Positions 28,284 to 60,597 of a stretch of DNA of 64,000 nucleotides are shown here, in pieces (positions within the stretch are counted from its first letter, which is position 1; each line of letters opens with the position of its first letter). Origin of the DNA: Antennarius striatus (taxonomy: Eukaryota > Chordata > Actinopteri > Lophiiformes > Antennariidae). Made by a program: the position numbers and the translations under genes. A model generated the notes under the pieces. The model saw only the letters and a list, made by a program, of their open reading frames with translations, was not told where the DNA came from and did not search any database. Location: assembly GCF_040054535.1 (NCBI RefSeq), contig NC_090779.1, positions 17,047,001 through 17,111,000 of the forward strand, read 5' to 3'.

Positions 28284-29396
28284 GCCATCACCTTATCGTG
28301 GTGGAGAGGTTTGTGCACCCTAAGGATCCTGGGAGCTATGCTGTCGGGAGTCTTGTACTCTTGGTAGGGTCACCCAAGGCAAATAGGTCTCAGGTGAAGG
28401 GCCAGACAAAGAATGGTTCCAGAAGATCCCATGAAAAACGGGAAAGTGAAAAATGTGACCCTGCCCGGAGGAAGCCACGTCTGGAGGAGCCACGTCTGGA
28501 GCCAGGCCTGGACGGAGGGTCCTTCAGCGAGCGCCTGGTGGCTGGGTCTGCCATGGGGCCCGGCCAGGCTCAGCCCGAAAAGGCAACGTGGACTCTTCCC
28601 ACCCCCGTGGACCCACCACCCGTAGGGCAGACCAATGGGGTCGGGTGCACTGCCATATGGGTGGCACGACGGACGAGACCCGGGCGGCAGAAGCTGGCTT
28701 CGGGGACATGGAATGTCACCTCACTGGTGGAGAGGTTGGAGGTGGAGCGTTACCAGTTGGATCTGGTGGGGCTTACCTCCACGCATAGGCTCGGTTCTGG
28801 ATCCAGACTCCTGGATAGGAGTTGGACCTTGTTCTAATTTGGAGTTCCAAATATCAGTTCAAAGAATTTGGCCTTCTTGGGGGGGTTGGGACCGTTGGTG
28901 GAGGAAACCTTTGGTTAGACCTGGTAAGCCCAAATGAATATTGTGGGTGAACTGGGAACGTCTGGAGGACGACTCGGTCAGAGAGGCCTTCAACTCCCAC
29001 CTCCGAAGGAACTTCTCGTGCATCCCTGTGGAGGGTGGGGGTATTGAACCTGAATGGTCGATGTTCAAAGCTTCCAGTGCTGAAGATGCAGCTGAGAGCT
29101 GTGGTCTCAAGGTCTTGGGTGCGTCAAGGGGCGGAAACCCTCAAACACCGTGGTGGACCCCGGTGGTCAGGGAAGCCGTCCGACAGTTGCAGGGTTCTGG
29201 CACGTCCAGCTGGGAGGAGACCTCGGGGCAGACCCAGGACCAGGTGGAGGGATTATATCTCAACACTGGCCTGGGAACGCCTTGGGATCCCCCAGTCAGA
29301 CCTGGTGGATGTGGAAAGGGAAGTTTGGGGCTCCCCGTTGAAGCTGCTGCCCCCGCGACCCGATTTCGGATAAGCGGTGGAAGATGGATGGATGGA
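28284..29396 (+). mobile_element. Internally deleted non-LTR retrotransposon (LINE derivative)
   Basis: The 5' end has the CCATCACCTTATCGTGGTGG leader known to me from a common teleost LINE family. It is followed by SGTWNVTSLVERLEVERYQL, the start of the endonuclease domain. From about 28840 the endonuclease body is missing, and the text resumes with VNWERLEDDSVREAFNSHLR and RGGNPQTPWWTPVVREAV, the region between endonuclease and reverse transcriptase. The reverse transcriptase is then absent and a third piece, RGRPRTRWRDYI and LAWERLGIPQSDL, is the ORF C-terminus. It ends with GGATGGATGGA. Frame changes and stops show it cannot encode a working protein. Confidence 0.75.
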
Positions 29397-31049
29397 CATT
29401 TCAATGGATCGCCCTGATGGACTTCCGGCCCATCACTACCATTGCCATCTGCAGAAGACAGGTGTAATACTGTCATCGTTTACCACAATTTAAATATGAC
29501 AGCTATTGGCTATGTTTGTATTAACTGTGGTCATACGTGTTGGATAATGTCTCTGATATAATGCAGGCTCAGTCATCAGTGGGCTGATGCTGGTGGTAAG
29601 GAATGTCAGCATCTGCGTTGGGGATGTTTTCTGTTTTATGGCTGTTTACTCAGAGAATGCCTGTGAGTGTTGTGGTGAGAGCACAAGCTATGAGATCCAG
29701 TCCCATCCAATACCCCATGTCTTGGCAGGAGGGTAAGATATCAAACCAGACAGTTCTCAAACAGTCACCACAACTTCAAAAAAAGCGGAGTCTGGTTGAC
29801 ATTATTCTAAATGTAGTCACCACAACTTAATAAAACATCTAATTTTGTTTTCTTTGTGCTACTCTCAGTTGATTTTATTCCCACAGTACTCATGTTTATT
29901 ACCCTGCCCTTATTAATAAATCCTGCTACCATGACAGGTTATTTGGTTGCTATATAAACCCCCACGGTACAAATCACATGTTTGTCTGTATAATAAGTAT
30001 GAGGGATATTATTACCAGACAAAACACAGATTGTGTAATTTTGTTAGGAATTAGCCATTTTTAGCAGTATGACCCAAAGGCAGCGATAGCAGCGGAAATG
30101 ATGTGGTGGAAGAGAAACATTGTTGATTGAATCACTTTCTTTATTCTGTGTTAGTTTGCTGTTTTCATTGAGCCATGTGGCACTGAAAGGTCTCCTCCAT
30201 GGAGGAGAAGCTCACCCCTGAGAAAACAGGCAGCATATGAGAGGAAAGTGTGTGTGAGAGAAGTCCACTGTTAAAATCTTGACATGTTGTTTATCAAGAT
30301 TATTGTGGGTTGACCCAGTGCCCTGTAGCTGCCTCAAAGCAGGCATTGATTATGTGGCTGAATTACTTAATACCCTGGTGGCCTCTAACTCCTGCATGTC
30401 AGGCTGTCAAGTATCTAAACTGTTCGCGTATTGAAACATCCAAAGTCCCTGTATAGTCTGTACTTGAAATCTTAATGCCAATATCAGCCCTGACTCAAGG
30501 ACCAAACAGCAATTATCAGACTGATAAAACTGAGCTGCCATGCAGGAGGCTTGCAATCTCTTTACTTTTCACTATTTTTGAGATCCAAAAATATACAATT
30601 TCAAGAGTTCAAACACCTTCACTGACTGCATGTAAAAGCAAAGGGCAATGGGGTTTAAATCCACATACCACTTCCTAGTTCCTACAACCTGCAGGCTTTG
30701 GACTAAACTAAGCGAGCACTCCTCCCTGATTGGAGTCTCCCTGGTTTATTTAATTTACATAAGCTAAAATTATGAATGTGGTGATTATCTAATTGAACTC
30801 AGGGCAAACTCAGAGTAAATGAACACATTTCCAGGACTCTTCCTTTAAATCACAGGAATTCTTTGTCTTTGTCATGTTGATTCAGGAGACTGTTGATGTT
30901 TCCTGAGAACCACCGACAGCCGCTCGGACAGGCGCAAACGATCATTAACAGACGCGTGTGTCTGAATACACACGTCAGGAACGGAGGATATCCTCCCTCA
31001 CATCTCATTCAATTGTCAAGGAGAGGACGAGCTTCACTTTTGTTTGCGT

Positions 31050-31711
31050 GGGGGGTGGAAGGCCGGCAGGAGGTGTTTCTGCTTCCCCTTAGCCCCGCCC
31101 CCGCCCTTCTATACATAAAGGGGAATAAAAGGTTAACCCGCCCCTTTTCCAGTCCTATGGATCATATTACGGGGTAGCCCCGCCCTAAGACATCTGCTCA
31201 GCCAGTAGCAACCGAGCGCGTGCCCGCGTCTCAAACCTGCAACCGACGCCATCTCCCTCGGTGTCTCCTCCTCTTTCCTCTCCTCAACCCGAACCACAGC
31301 CGCGTCCACTCCGTTATTTGCGTAAATTGCTGCGGTCATGGGGATCCAAGGTGCGTGAGTCGTCCACGGAGTCTGGCTGTAGTGCGTTCCGCCCTCCGCT
31401 CCATCCGTCCTGTTAGCCCCAGAGGAGGCGAGTCGCTGTGACGAAGCGAGCGGCAGCACCCGGTGCCTTGTGGCCGCACGTTTCTTTTTGTCTGTGCGCT
31501 CCGCAGGCTGTTGTTACCCGTGCGTCAGCGGGCTTGCAGCCTGTCGCATCCTCCTCCTCCTCCGCTGCTGCCGGCTCATTTTCAAAGAGGACAGAGAAGG
31601 GCGGACTACCAAAATAAAGATTTCCATGTGTGATGTTTCAGTGATCGGATATCTCCTCTGATTCTTGGCTAGCTTTTTTTGGTTTTGTGTGTGTGTGGTG
31701 TTTTTTTTGAC
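31050..31711 (+). promoter_or_regulatory. mtss2 promoter, CpG-rich region and 5' UTR
   Basis: GC boxes (CCCCGCCCCCGCCC at about 31092, GCCCCGCCC near 31177) flank ATACATAAA and GAATAAAAGG. A CpG-dense stretch runs to about 31560. The start codon is at 31712. Upstream ATG triplets exist within the presumed 5' UTR. The transcription start is inferred. Confidence 0.6.
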
Positions 31712-52943
<21,232 letters not shown>

Positions 52944-54387
52944 CTGAGCCGGGAGGAAGACCATGAAGAAGCAGCTGTGGTGCCCTTACTTACAAACTGA
53001 AACACTCATGTGATACATGAAGGTCAGGTACAAGAAACAGAGGATGCAACGTATTGGTGAATGAAGGCCAGTTGAGAGTGATGACCATGGACGGTGTAAG
53101 TCAGGTCATTTCAGGACATGTATGTATTGTGTACGTACAAAGTAATCCATATTTTTTGGTTTTTATTCTTTTTGGATTTGTTTGTTTGTGGGTTTTGTGG
53201 CTATGCATCTCTGCTCCCAGTGTGACCAGTCGTTCAGCCCAGTTTGTCCACTCACTAGAACTCACTAATGTAGGGGTTTGAATGCTCTGTGTCTTTGTTC
53301 TCTGCTCTTAAGATTAGTGTGCATCTCTTAATGAACACAGCCACCTGTGAAGTGATGGGTGAAGTGCTCTGTGAGCCTGTGTGTATGCTGTAATTCTCAT
53401 TACTGTATAAGTACCGTATTACTGTTTAGTTTCATAAGCTGAACAGCAGCTGTGTAAGTCATGTAAAATAGGAGCAATATGGCAGTGTTTTAGTGCTGTA
53501 CTGTACTGTCAATATATTCTGAAATTAAACAGGCTTTTTACTGTTGAGTGGGTCCATTATTTTTGTCAGTAATTTTAATGTCTTTATTAACAAAACTGAA
53601 AGCCCCATGAAAACTGAGCACTTCTCCCCGTACACTACAGTTCAATTATATGCACCACCTGCATTTAGACTCTTCACCATGAAAACACACACCTGCATAG
53701 ATGCCTCCAATATTTTCGTCTTTCATGCATTTTCTCTTGTACTGGGAATACGCCTCCCAAACTTTAATTACCACTTCCCTTCCCTGAGGTCTGATAATTT
53801 CTTATATTCATATATATTTTATGCTGCATATGAATCTACACAATTTAATAATTTAATGCGCAAAAAAAATTTCACAATTTCTTCTGGAATCAATAAAGTA
53901 TTTGTCATGTGTCGATTTTCTGCTAATGGCTGTCTTCGGGTTTTGACAGTGATAATGAAAGGGAACAGAAAAGTATCCACTCCTTTATCTAGATCTACGT
54001 ATTTCATTTAATCTATTGTATTGCAAAAAAAATCCTTCCCACCAACTTTAATGTAACTGTCAAGTAGTTTTTGTTCAATCCTGCTAGCAGAATAAGTAAG
54101 CTTTTTTTTTTTTACTATAAAAGATCATATTGGGAGGAGTTCAATTAATCAATGAATCTATTGCTGAGAGTCAAGACACTTTGACATAATAAAGACAAGG
54201 ACTAAAGGATTTCATCTGTTTTCCCAACATTTATTTATTCAATACTTTTGATTTTTGAAACCAAATCTTTTTTTAAATGTTTCGGCAGTAGCTTTCTTTA
54301 TGTCCCTTGGATTTCTTCTGGACAATGAAACCCTTTCAAACAGTCTGCATTGTGAGTATTGTCTGCTTTATACAGCATTTTCTGCTT

Positions 54388-54544
54388 TCAGTTATGCTTT
54401 TGTGAAACTGCAGTTCCGTTAACAGACATATAGGGGCGCCAGAGATCCTTCAGTACGGCCGAGCTGACAAAGTCGCACCTCCAAAACAAGCAGTAATGGA
54501 GGACATCCATCGACATTACTGCTTCAGTAAAGTTCTTTGGCAGC
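54388..54544 (-). other. Candidate terminal coding exon, gene unknown
   Basis: On the minus strand the acceptor CTTCCAG is followed by 52 open codons to TGA (54388-54390), and AATAAA motifs of the same strand lie near 54230. The frame starts LPKNFTEAVMSMDVLHYC and continues with CDFVSSAVLKDLWRPYMS. CpGs are more frequent than around it. A second minus-strand segment, 55744-55839, has an acceptor, a donor (GTGAGG) and an open frame that joins it in phase. In human, IL34 lies tail-to-tail with MTSS2, so il34 is the positional expectation, but the residues do not clearly match it. Confidence 0.3.
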
Positions 54545-57500
54545 CTGGAAGGATGAATGATAATGGAGAGAAAGAGGAGGAGATGGCAAGGACATCTCAC
54601 AGGAACCAAGATGAACAATATTCATGTTACACCAGTGACACATAACAAATAAGTCCAACTATAATATTTCTAAACAAAATGTCACAAGCTGTCATTAATT
54701 TTTTCCCCTAACTTTAATCCTTTGACTCTCCAGTATCACTTGCGTAATCCTTGGATGAGGGAGGGACTACTGTAATCAGTCAAAAGAATCCTTATATTAA
54801 CCCATTCACTTAAACCTTATAGATTGACCAAAATATACCGTACATAAACTACAGCAAGATATAATTCTTGCAAAGTATAATGTGTAAAATACTCACTTTT
54901 TGTTGGTATTTATTTGTTGGAAGTAAAACATGAAAATTAAATTTGAGTTTAAGTGGTTACCACAGTTTCCTCATTTTAAATAAGATGTGAATGGACTGGC
55001 AACTTGTCCATGGAGGAGACCATCGTTGTCCTGTCCTGCAAATGACCTGCACAACAGAACTTTCGCCCTGCAGGAAACCTTTGCCTGGATGAAAGGCTGA
55101 ATGAATGAGCAACGTGAATGCTAACACACACAAACACGTATGAATAGCAATAACTCAGTGTTTCTCTGGGCCATTTTAAAGCAGTAAAGATAGTTTGCTC
55201 TGTAGCCTCTTATGATGATGATAATACTGTTTGCATAATGTAAATGCTACGGAATAAAGATGCCATCTGTATTTAGAGTGGTTCCCTATAAACTACTCAA
55301 TTACTTTATGCAGGTTTGTTTGCCACCAGGCACTAAGTCTTCAGATAAACTGAAGACTGACAATCAGGGAAAAGTTTCCACCTTAACTATAAACATTGTG
55401 GTGGCTTTTTATTTTAAATCACATTAATTAAACTGACACCTGAATCCGAATTGATTTTTAAGAAGTGCATTAAAAGCATCTATTAGACTAGTAATGTAAA
55501 GCTAATTGAGTCATTTTCTTCAATATCTATATCCTATATTTCCCCCAAATGAAGACGACGCACCCAAGATACCAATGCACCATTAAAAATCCTGGTCAAA
55601 CAGTTCATTCAGACTACAGCCCTACCTCACTACCTCTAGCTGTGACCGCACAAGCCTGCCTCATTGTGTTTTTGAGAATGAAGAATGCAAATGATGTTTT
55701 TTCATCTCTATGACGTTGACTCGTCACCGACGGCTCTCCTCACTGACTTGCAACGAACAATGGAAGCTGAATATGACCGGATAATGAAGACTTAACGGCT
55801 GGATTCATTGATGTAACGACAGATATGGAGGTGGACTGTCTATTGGGTCTCATATGGAAGTCCTACATTAGATCCTGCAGGATCACCATGGGTGGTCCTG
55901 TCTCATATATAACACATTATTAAATTTACCTTATAAGGGCATAACTCTGATCTTTTCAGGTAATGAAAAATGGTGTAATTGCCAGCTGGGACCTCCTGGG
56001 ATAATTAGCTGATAAAGGCAGAACTGAGGAGCTTCATTTTGCATCTGAGGTATTGTTCTCACCGTCCAAAACTGTCTCCAAGAGGACATCCTCAAATTTC
56101 AGAAAGTTTGACCTCTCAGTCAAGAAGGATATAGTGGACGCTGAGCTGTGTTGATTTTTCCTGTATAGTGGCATACCTCTTGTGTATTTTGATGATGGTA
56201 TATCTTTTAATGTCTAAAATGGTATCCTGTTAAAATCAGTCATCATTTCTTAGTGTGTCAATCACTGAGGCAACGTCGGGTTCCAATCATCAGAAAGAAG
56301 AAATAATAAAATCTCTCCTCAGACAACGTGTGGCTCTGAAGCTATGCAGTCTGCCTCCGACAAAACATCAGGGCAAGCGTTGATCATTAAATTATTGTAA
56401 TCTCTGTCCTTCAAAGTGCCTGCTGTTGTTCTCATTTCTGGTGAAGGCCTACTTGCTTTAAATGAGCAAAAGATAAAGTTAAAAGGCTAAAGAGATGCTT
56501 CATAATAACGACTGATTCGGTTGATATTTTTTTACGCAACTGACATTTTCAAATCCTGATGATGCTTCCGCTGCACTGGAATGAATTATGAACCATATGA
56601 ATTATGAACCTGACTGCGCATGTTACTTCCTAATTAATTCCTCCATCAATAAACAGCTGTAGTTTAAAGTTTAGGACAGCTTAAACATTATATACAATAG
56701 GTGGTAGAAACCTTTGGAATCTCACAAATCAAATCTAATTAGCCATATTTAATACAAGGGAACACAAAGGGGGAAATGTCTTCATATCTATCCAGCTCAT
56801 CTAAATGCCCACAGGGGCTGATGTAAGAAAATGTCCTGAGGGAAGAACACCACAATGAAGCCACTGCAGAGCTGCTGCTTCTGTTTTTCATGTTGTTTCC
56901 GGAAATGGCTTTTTGTAGCAGTTTTATAATGTTCATCAACGACAGCATGATTTCCAGATAGGAATAGAAAGCAGGGAGCCAGATGCATATTATCCTTACG
57001 TTCTGTCAGTGTATAATGAACTTGACTGTGTCAGTCAATTATGTCATTGACCTGTGCTGAAGATATCTTTTCAAACACTTCACTGACATTTTAAATATTA
57101 TACACACTGGTACTCTATGGCATAAACTACCCCATTAATTGATGATAGAGCCAAGCCTTTCCAACACCATTTTCCATAATTTCCTGTTTTTCTTTGTTTG
57201 TTTTTTTACTATGCTATTTCCGTAAGAATCATAGACAACCTGTAATTTACAGAGCGTAGAAGTTACATTATGAAATCTTCACTCCCACAGCCCCATCAAC
57301 CCTGTCTCTGAGGAGGAGCTCACAGGCAGAGGTAGAAATGCTACAAGGCTACAACCTTTGCCTTCAGCTGCGTGTCTGCCTCATTCTTATTGAAGTGAAT
57401 GGATTCAGTCAATTATTTATTAAGTAGCACCATGCTTGCTAACGCGCCTCGTTGCTCAAAAAAAAAAAATCTCACTGGTGATTTTTTTTTTTTTGTACTG

Positions 57501-58658
57501 TAATGCCTTGTAGCTTTTAGTTATCTTGCTGGAGAAGCAGGATGATCTTTGATGATTTTTCTTTTTTTTTGTACTCTGAATAGCTTTGTTGATTTTATGT
57601 GGTGTACACTGGTGTTTCATCTCAGTAGAAAACTGCTGCAACCTGCAAGTAAACTATCTCTTACACTCTGGCCTGGCCCCCTTATGATTAAATTAGCCTT
57701 TACCACGGCTATCTCCCGTGCTGGCAGCCATGGCATATTTTACCATGTGATACAACATGATAAAAGGCAGGATTTGATTTGTATTCATGAGGCACTTAGG
57801 ACGTTCAAAGAGACGTTACAATGTAGGATAGATAGTGCAGGGGGCTTTTCAAACAATGTCTGTTTTAGATAACACAATTCCACCTGAAGTTATAGGAGAG
57901 GTCATCAATAGGCCTCGTGGCATATTATAGTCTGGAGGCCATTCAGATGCTCATAATTTGAAAAGCCTCCCACCTCCCTCCAGTAAGACATTGTAAAAAC
58001 ACCAGTGATTGTGGCACGGCTCGTGTGACAGCCCGGAGCTTGTACCGCACACGTAAAGGAATATCAACCGATATGAGTTTTGTGCTCCAGCTGCAGGCTG
58101 TGTTTCACAATTGTCTGGGGGCTTTGCTGCCAGTTAGCAGAGTTATTGCCTGAAAAAGTACAGTTCACTGCTGAGGGTGAATTGGACCAAATTTACAATG
58201 ATGGATTATGATTTCAAACAGATAAGGATCCTTCAGCTGTAACTCTGGTGAATTTTCCAACTGAATATGAGCAGAGCAACACCAATTACAGACCCAACGT
58301 AGCATCACCCCCCCCCCCCTCCCCCGTTCAGTGCATTTGAATATATTGATCCATGTGCATCTGAAGTAAAGGTTAACATGACATGAGAGACGAACTCAAC
58401 AGGCCTCCTCAGTCCGTTATATGTTTGACAGTTCAGAGTCTTGCCATCCATGTAATTTTTTTTAGCCCTCTGCCTTGTGGCTAGGGGTGGGCGTGGTGGT
58501 GGGGGGGGGGAGTGAGGAGAATTGGAAGTGTGTGAATCTGAGAGAACTAGGAGTAGAAACATGCAGGGGTAGGCGTAGGCTGCTACTTGGAATACTAAGA
58601 CAGTGAGGAGAGAAAAGAGGAGCCGTCTGGGTGACAGTGGAACAAAAGAAGTGCATGC

Positions 58659-58802
58659 AGACCAGGCTGAACGCACAGATGTGCGGGGCTGAACAGACCA
58701 GGCTGAACGCACAGATGTGCGGGGCTGAACAGACCAGGCTGAACGCACAGATGTGCGGGGCTGACCAGACCAGGCTGAACGCACAGATGTGCGGGGCTGA
58801 CC
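58659..58802 (+). repeat. 36-bp minisatellite, four copies
   Basis: Four tandem 36-bp units, nearly identical, begin AGACCAGGCTGAACGC. Each contains CGCACA-GA-TGTGCG, a 6-bp inverted repeat with a 2-nt spacer. As 36 is a multiple of 3, open frames on both strands run through it and translate to 12-residue repeats; there is no sign that they are coding. Confidence 0.95.
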
Positions 58803-59099
58803 ACAGCAGCCTGTCTGAAATCATATTTGCGAATCGGAGCATTTGCATATATAATATATTGATGTACTTTTCCAACATTTTTTTTCTGGTCTAAATCAGG
58901 CGTAATCATATTGACACGTGATTGCAGAAACGCAGGGTTTTGTTTTTTGTTTTTTTTTTGGGGGGGGGGGCACTAAACGTTTACAGAAGGTGTGTGAGTT
59001 CAGTTCCCCAGGCAGGTAGGGAGATGAATAGTGCACCACATGAATCAGAAGTGCTGCTGGGCAAGGCAGCCCCCCCCCCCGTCCCCCATTGATGGGGGG

Positions 59100-59597
59100 A
59101 AAAAAGTGCATTCCCTCCACTTCCTCCGGCGTGGGGGGTGCGGGATTTGGTCTCCATCGCCACTTCTTTTCGCTGAGCTCGGATTTGCGGCGGACCGTGT
59201 CACACAGCTGGGGGGGAGCCTCCTGCTTGCGTCCGCACAGGCTCAGCCGGCGTGGAGAGCTGACAGGCGGACACCCCCCGGACTATCACACGGGGGTGGG
59301 GTTTCGACAAGAGAGTCTCCGTCCCCGTGCGCCGCCCCCGCCCCCGCGTTTGGCGCTCTCCGGTCCTCTGGTGCTGAACGCAGCTGACGGAATACATCCA
59401 AACTGCCTTCTGCACGCTCTGCTGCATTGGAGCCAACAGACGGATATCCCATAATGACAGTTCTTTAGGAGTGACTCGGAAGGATCACACGGATTGACCG
59501 CAAAAGGGAAAAATGTCTCCTTTGTTTGCGTCCTTTTTTTAAATGGTTTTCTCCCGACCGACCTGAGTCCCTTGGAGGTTCAGAACTTGCCACCAAC
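59100..59597 (+). promoter_or_regulatory. CpG-rich promoter and 5' UTR of the cadherin gene
   Basis: CpG density rises sharply from about 59125. G/C-rich tracts include CCGCCCCCGCCCCCGCG at 59331-59347. No TATA box is obvious. A short upstream ATG frame ending TAA at 59540-59542 precedes the chosen start. The transcription start is inferred. Confidence 0.5.
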
Positions 59598-60597
59598 ATG
59601 ATTTGTGGCTTTCTGTTGTGCTGCCTTCTGTCTCTGGCTGGTGGCGTTAAGACGCAGGAGCGACTGCCTTTCTTTCACGGGCATGTTTTTGAGAACTCCC
59701 CAACAGCCTCTAAAGTAAACGGACTCAGCATTCCGTTGAGGCGAGTCAACGCGCAAAAATGGTGCCCAGTCTCCGGGATGCACTTCAGACTCTATGGAAA
59801 CGGCAGCGAAGATTTCCGCGCCTTCGCCCACCACAAGAGGGGGAATATATTGCTCAAAACTTCCAGGGTTTTGGACAGAGAGGCTCTCTCAGAGTACCTG
59901 CTGTCGGTGGGTTGGTGCTGCCAGACGTGCGCGTCCGAGGCTGCCGTTTTCCAGATTGCGTGCGTAAAAGTGGACGTTCTGGACACCAACGACCACGAAC
60001 CGACTTTTGGCGGCGCAGACGCGGTTCACATAACTTTAGATGACACCACCGCTCTTCGGAGTGTGGTTTACAAACTGGAGGCTCTCGACGCAGACAGCGG
60101 CAATAACGCAGAGTTGACATACGTCTCCACCCCCCAAAATGGCAGTTTTTATGTCGTCCCGAAAACAGGCGAAGTTTTGTTGGTCGACTCAATTCTGGGT
60201 CTTCCTTCTCAAGTCAGATTTCATGTATTCGCTAGAGACCACGGATGGCCCCCCCTGACCAGTAAAGGTGTCGTGGTCACCGTTGCGCCGCAGCGGTGGG
60301 CGACGCGTTTTGGTGAATTATCGGGGTCAGGGAGGGCAGGACGGTCGCCCAGGGCTTTGCTCGACCCTGGCTCGGTAGTATCCCTCAATGTGTCCGAAGA
60401 TGCCAGTATCGGTTCGGTCATAACGCGCCTGAGTCCCTCCAGGTTTCAATCGGCCGCCTACGAGCTGATTTCCCCGGAGCCAGCGAGCTCTGCGGTCATC
60501 GTGGGGCGCGACAGTGGAGATATCGTGATAACCAGGAGGCTGGATAGAGAAACAGAGCCTGTCGTGGAGCTCACGGTTAAGATTCAGGATAAAAGAG
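59598..60597 (+). CDS. Cadherin-superfamily receptor, first coding exon (gene continues beyond window)
   Basis: A 1,000-nt exon, 333 codons plus one base, ends at donor GTGTGT (60598). The ATG at 59598 (context CCAACATGA) begins a signal peptide, MICGFLLCCLLSLAGG. Cadherin features follow: LDREALSEYLL, the interdomain calcium motif DTNDHEPTF (residues 129-137), LDADSGNNAELTY (from about 163), FHVFARDHGWPPL, a third repeat starting near VSLNVSEDASIGSV, and LDRETEP (from 315). This gives about two and a half extracellular cadherin repeats. Several Cys in repeat 1 (WCCQTCASE) are unusual. A single large exon with several repeats recalls FAT, dachsous and type III neural-cadherin-like genes. I cannot choose between them, and the sequence does not look like FAT1-4 N-termini. 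Confidence 0.85.

Larger units (their letters stand above)
19883..31711. other. Gene-poor interval between mapk12 and mtss2
   Basis: About 11.8 kb without a recognised protein gene. It holds the mapk12 3' UTR (AATAAA at 20291), the GT microsatellite, an exon-like open segment at 22924-23088, LINE fragments at 23640-23970 and 28284-29396, simple repeats at 23983-24160, a CpG/CCAAT-rich island at about 25600-25870, a Tc1-like transposase fragment at about 27360-27690, and from about 31050 the mtss2 promoter and 5' UTR. The rest is AT-rich single-copy-looking DNA in which I see nothing definite. Confidence 0.6.
52944..59597. other. Interval between mtss2 and the cadherin gene
   Basis: The interval begins with the mtss2 3' UTR (probable ATTAAA at 53524). 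It then holds a minus-strand terminal-exon candidate at 54388-54544, AT-rich DNA with scattered splice-bounded minus-strand frames at 55744-56160, a stretch at about 57650-58280 with richer, less repetitive sequence that could be conserved non-coding DNA, homopolymer C/G tracts near 58311, 58500 and 58960, a minisatellite at 58659-58802, and from about 59100 the CpG-rich promoter and 5' UTR of the cadherin gene. No complete gene was established. Confidence 0.5.

Noticed and set aside
28268-28837. 189-codon frame as a cellular gene
   Set aside because: It is the leader and start of the endonuclease region of a LINE copy.
58305-58909. Long repetitive minus-strand frames and a plus-strand frame over the minisatellite
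   Set aside because: A period divisible by 3 keeps frames open by chance. There is no splice context, start context or family similarity.
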